From: DATAZK01 sp965199805
GTDB lineage: Bacteria > Actinomycetota > Actinomycetes > Frankiales > Frankiaceae
NCBI GenBank assembly: GCA_965199805.1
Contig: CBDATO010000001.1
Coordinates: 3,348,001 to 3,412,000 of the forward strand
DNA: 64,000 nt
Direction of reading: 5' to 3'
Each line of letters begins with the position of its first letter. Within the stretch, counting starts at the first letter, position 1. A program made the translations under genes and the position numbers. The notes under the pieces are model-generated. The model did no database searches. It was not told where the DNA came from and worked only from the letters and a program-made list of their open reading frames with translations. This document shows positions 63,756 through 64,000 of the stretch, piece by piece.

Positions 63756-64000
63756 TCCGCGGGCGCGACTAACGTGCTCAGTTCAACTGGTCACAGTGCA
63801 GTCGAACAGCCCAAAAATAGCTGCTACTAAACGGCGACACCGGCAACTGGACGACGCTATTTGTTATGCGCGGACGTCCGACTCCCCGCAGTTGACCCGG
63901 CAACGGCCCGGTTAGTCCAGCTGCGCACCCAGCCTTAGCGATGGACACCTCTTCTCGCCAGCTTATGCCTGACGTTCGAGGTCCGAGTGACGCGTAGTTC

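Overview
The window is high-GC DNA from an actinomycete (Actinomycetota). The evidence is very high GC at third codon positions, frequent GTG/TTG starts, an F420-type luciferase-like oxidoreductase, a SigE-family sigma factor, and a core gene order typical of the phylum (tig-clpP1-clpP2-clpX, valS-folC-ndk, mreB-mreC-mreD-mrdA-rodA, rne-rplU-rpmA-obg-proB-proA, nadD-rsfS). The order or genus cannot be fixed from this sequence; an intact mre/rodA set suggests a rod-shaped or filamentous, sporulating lineage.

Bases 1 to about 41,180 are conserved chromosomal backbone. Proteostasis genes come first (3' end of tig, two ClpP protease subunits, ClpX), with hairpin terminators after tig, clpP2 and clpX. 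Next are a thioesterase, a Pro/Gln-repeat membrane protein and an F420-type oxidoreductase, then valS-folC-ndk. The elongasome cluster follows, in which mreC, mreD, mrdA and rodA each overlap the next gene by 4 bases. A permease operon lies divergent from a 1160-residue LysRS-MprF fusion that is followed by a membrane-anchored esterase. After that come a B12/radical-SAM protein with its DUF2344 partner, RNase E, L21, L27, Obg, ProB, ProA, malate synthase, a MoxR-VWA pair, NadD, RsfS, a histidine phosphatase and tRNA-Ala(GGC). Two intergenic gaps 28 kb apart (7244-7386 and 35113-35254) carry the same four-box, mirror-symmetric repeat element.

Bases about 41,180 to 60,840 are an accessory region full of decayed mobile DNA. 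It has an IS6 element with a nonsense-mutated transposase, an IS3 OrfA remnant, an ISL3 element with intact ends and an 8-bp target duplication that splits a small membrane-protein gene, an IS1380 element, a truncated IS21 and an apparently complete IS3 element. The last two have replaced the middle of a tyrosine integrase gene. That integrase was the last gene of a small overlapping operon (serine recombinase remnant, mismatch-specific uracil-DNA glycosylase, integrase). Among the mobile DNA are a decayed DUF5131 (three-Cys-motif) gene with a possible TcmP partner remnant, two tiny membrane proteins, a SigE-family sigma factor with a membrane regulator bearing a duplicated four-cysteine extracellular module plus a lipoprotein, a polytopic membrane protein, and an aminoglycoside-phosphotransferase-like protein.

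Bases 60,845 to 63,755 encode a DUF2142 membrane protein that overlaps a UbiA-family decaprenyl-phosphate phosphoribosyltransferase, which points to cell-envelope polysaccharide synthesis. No CRISPR array, rRNA or clear replication origin was seen.
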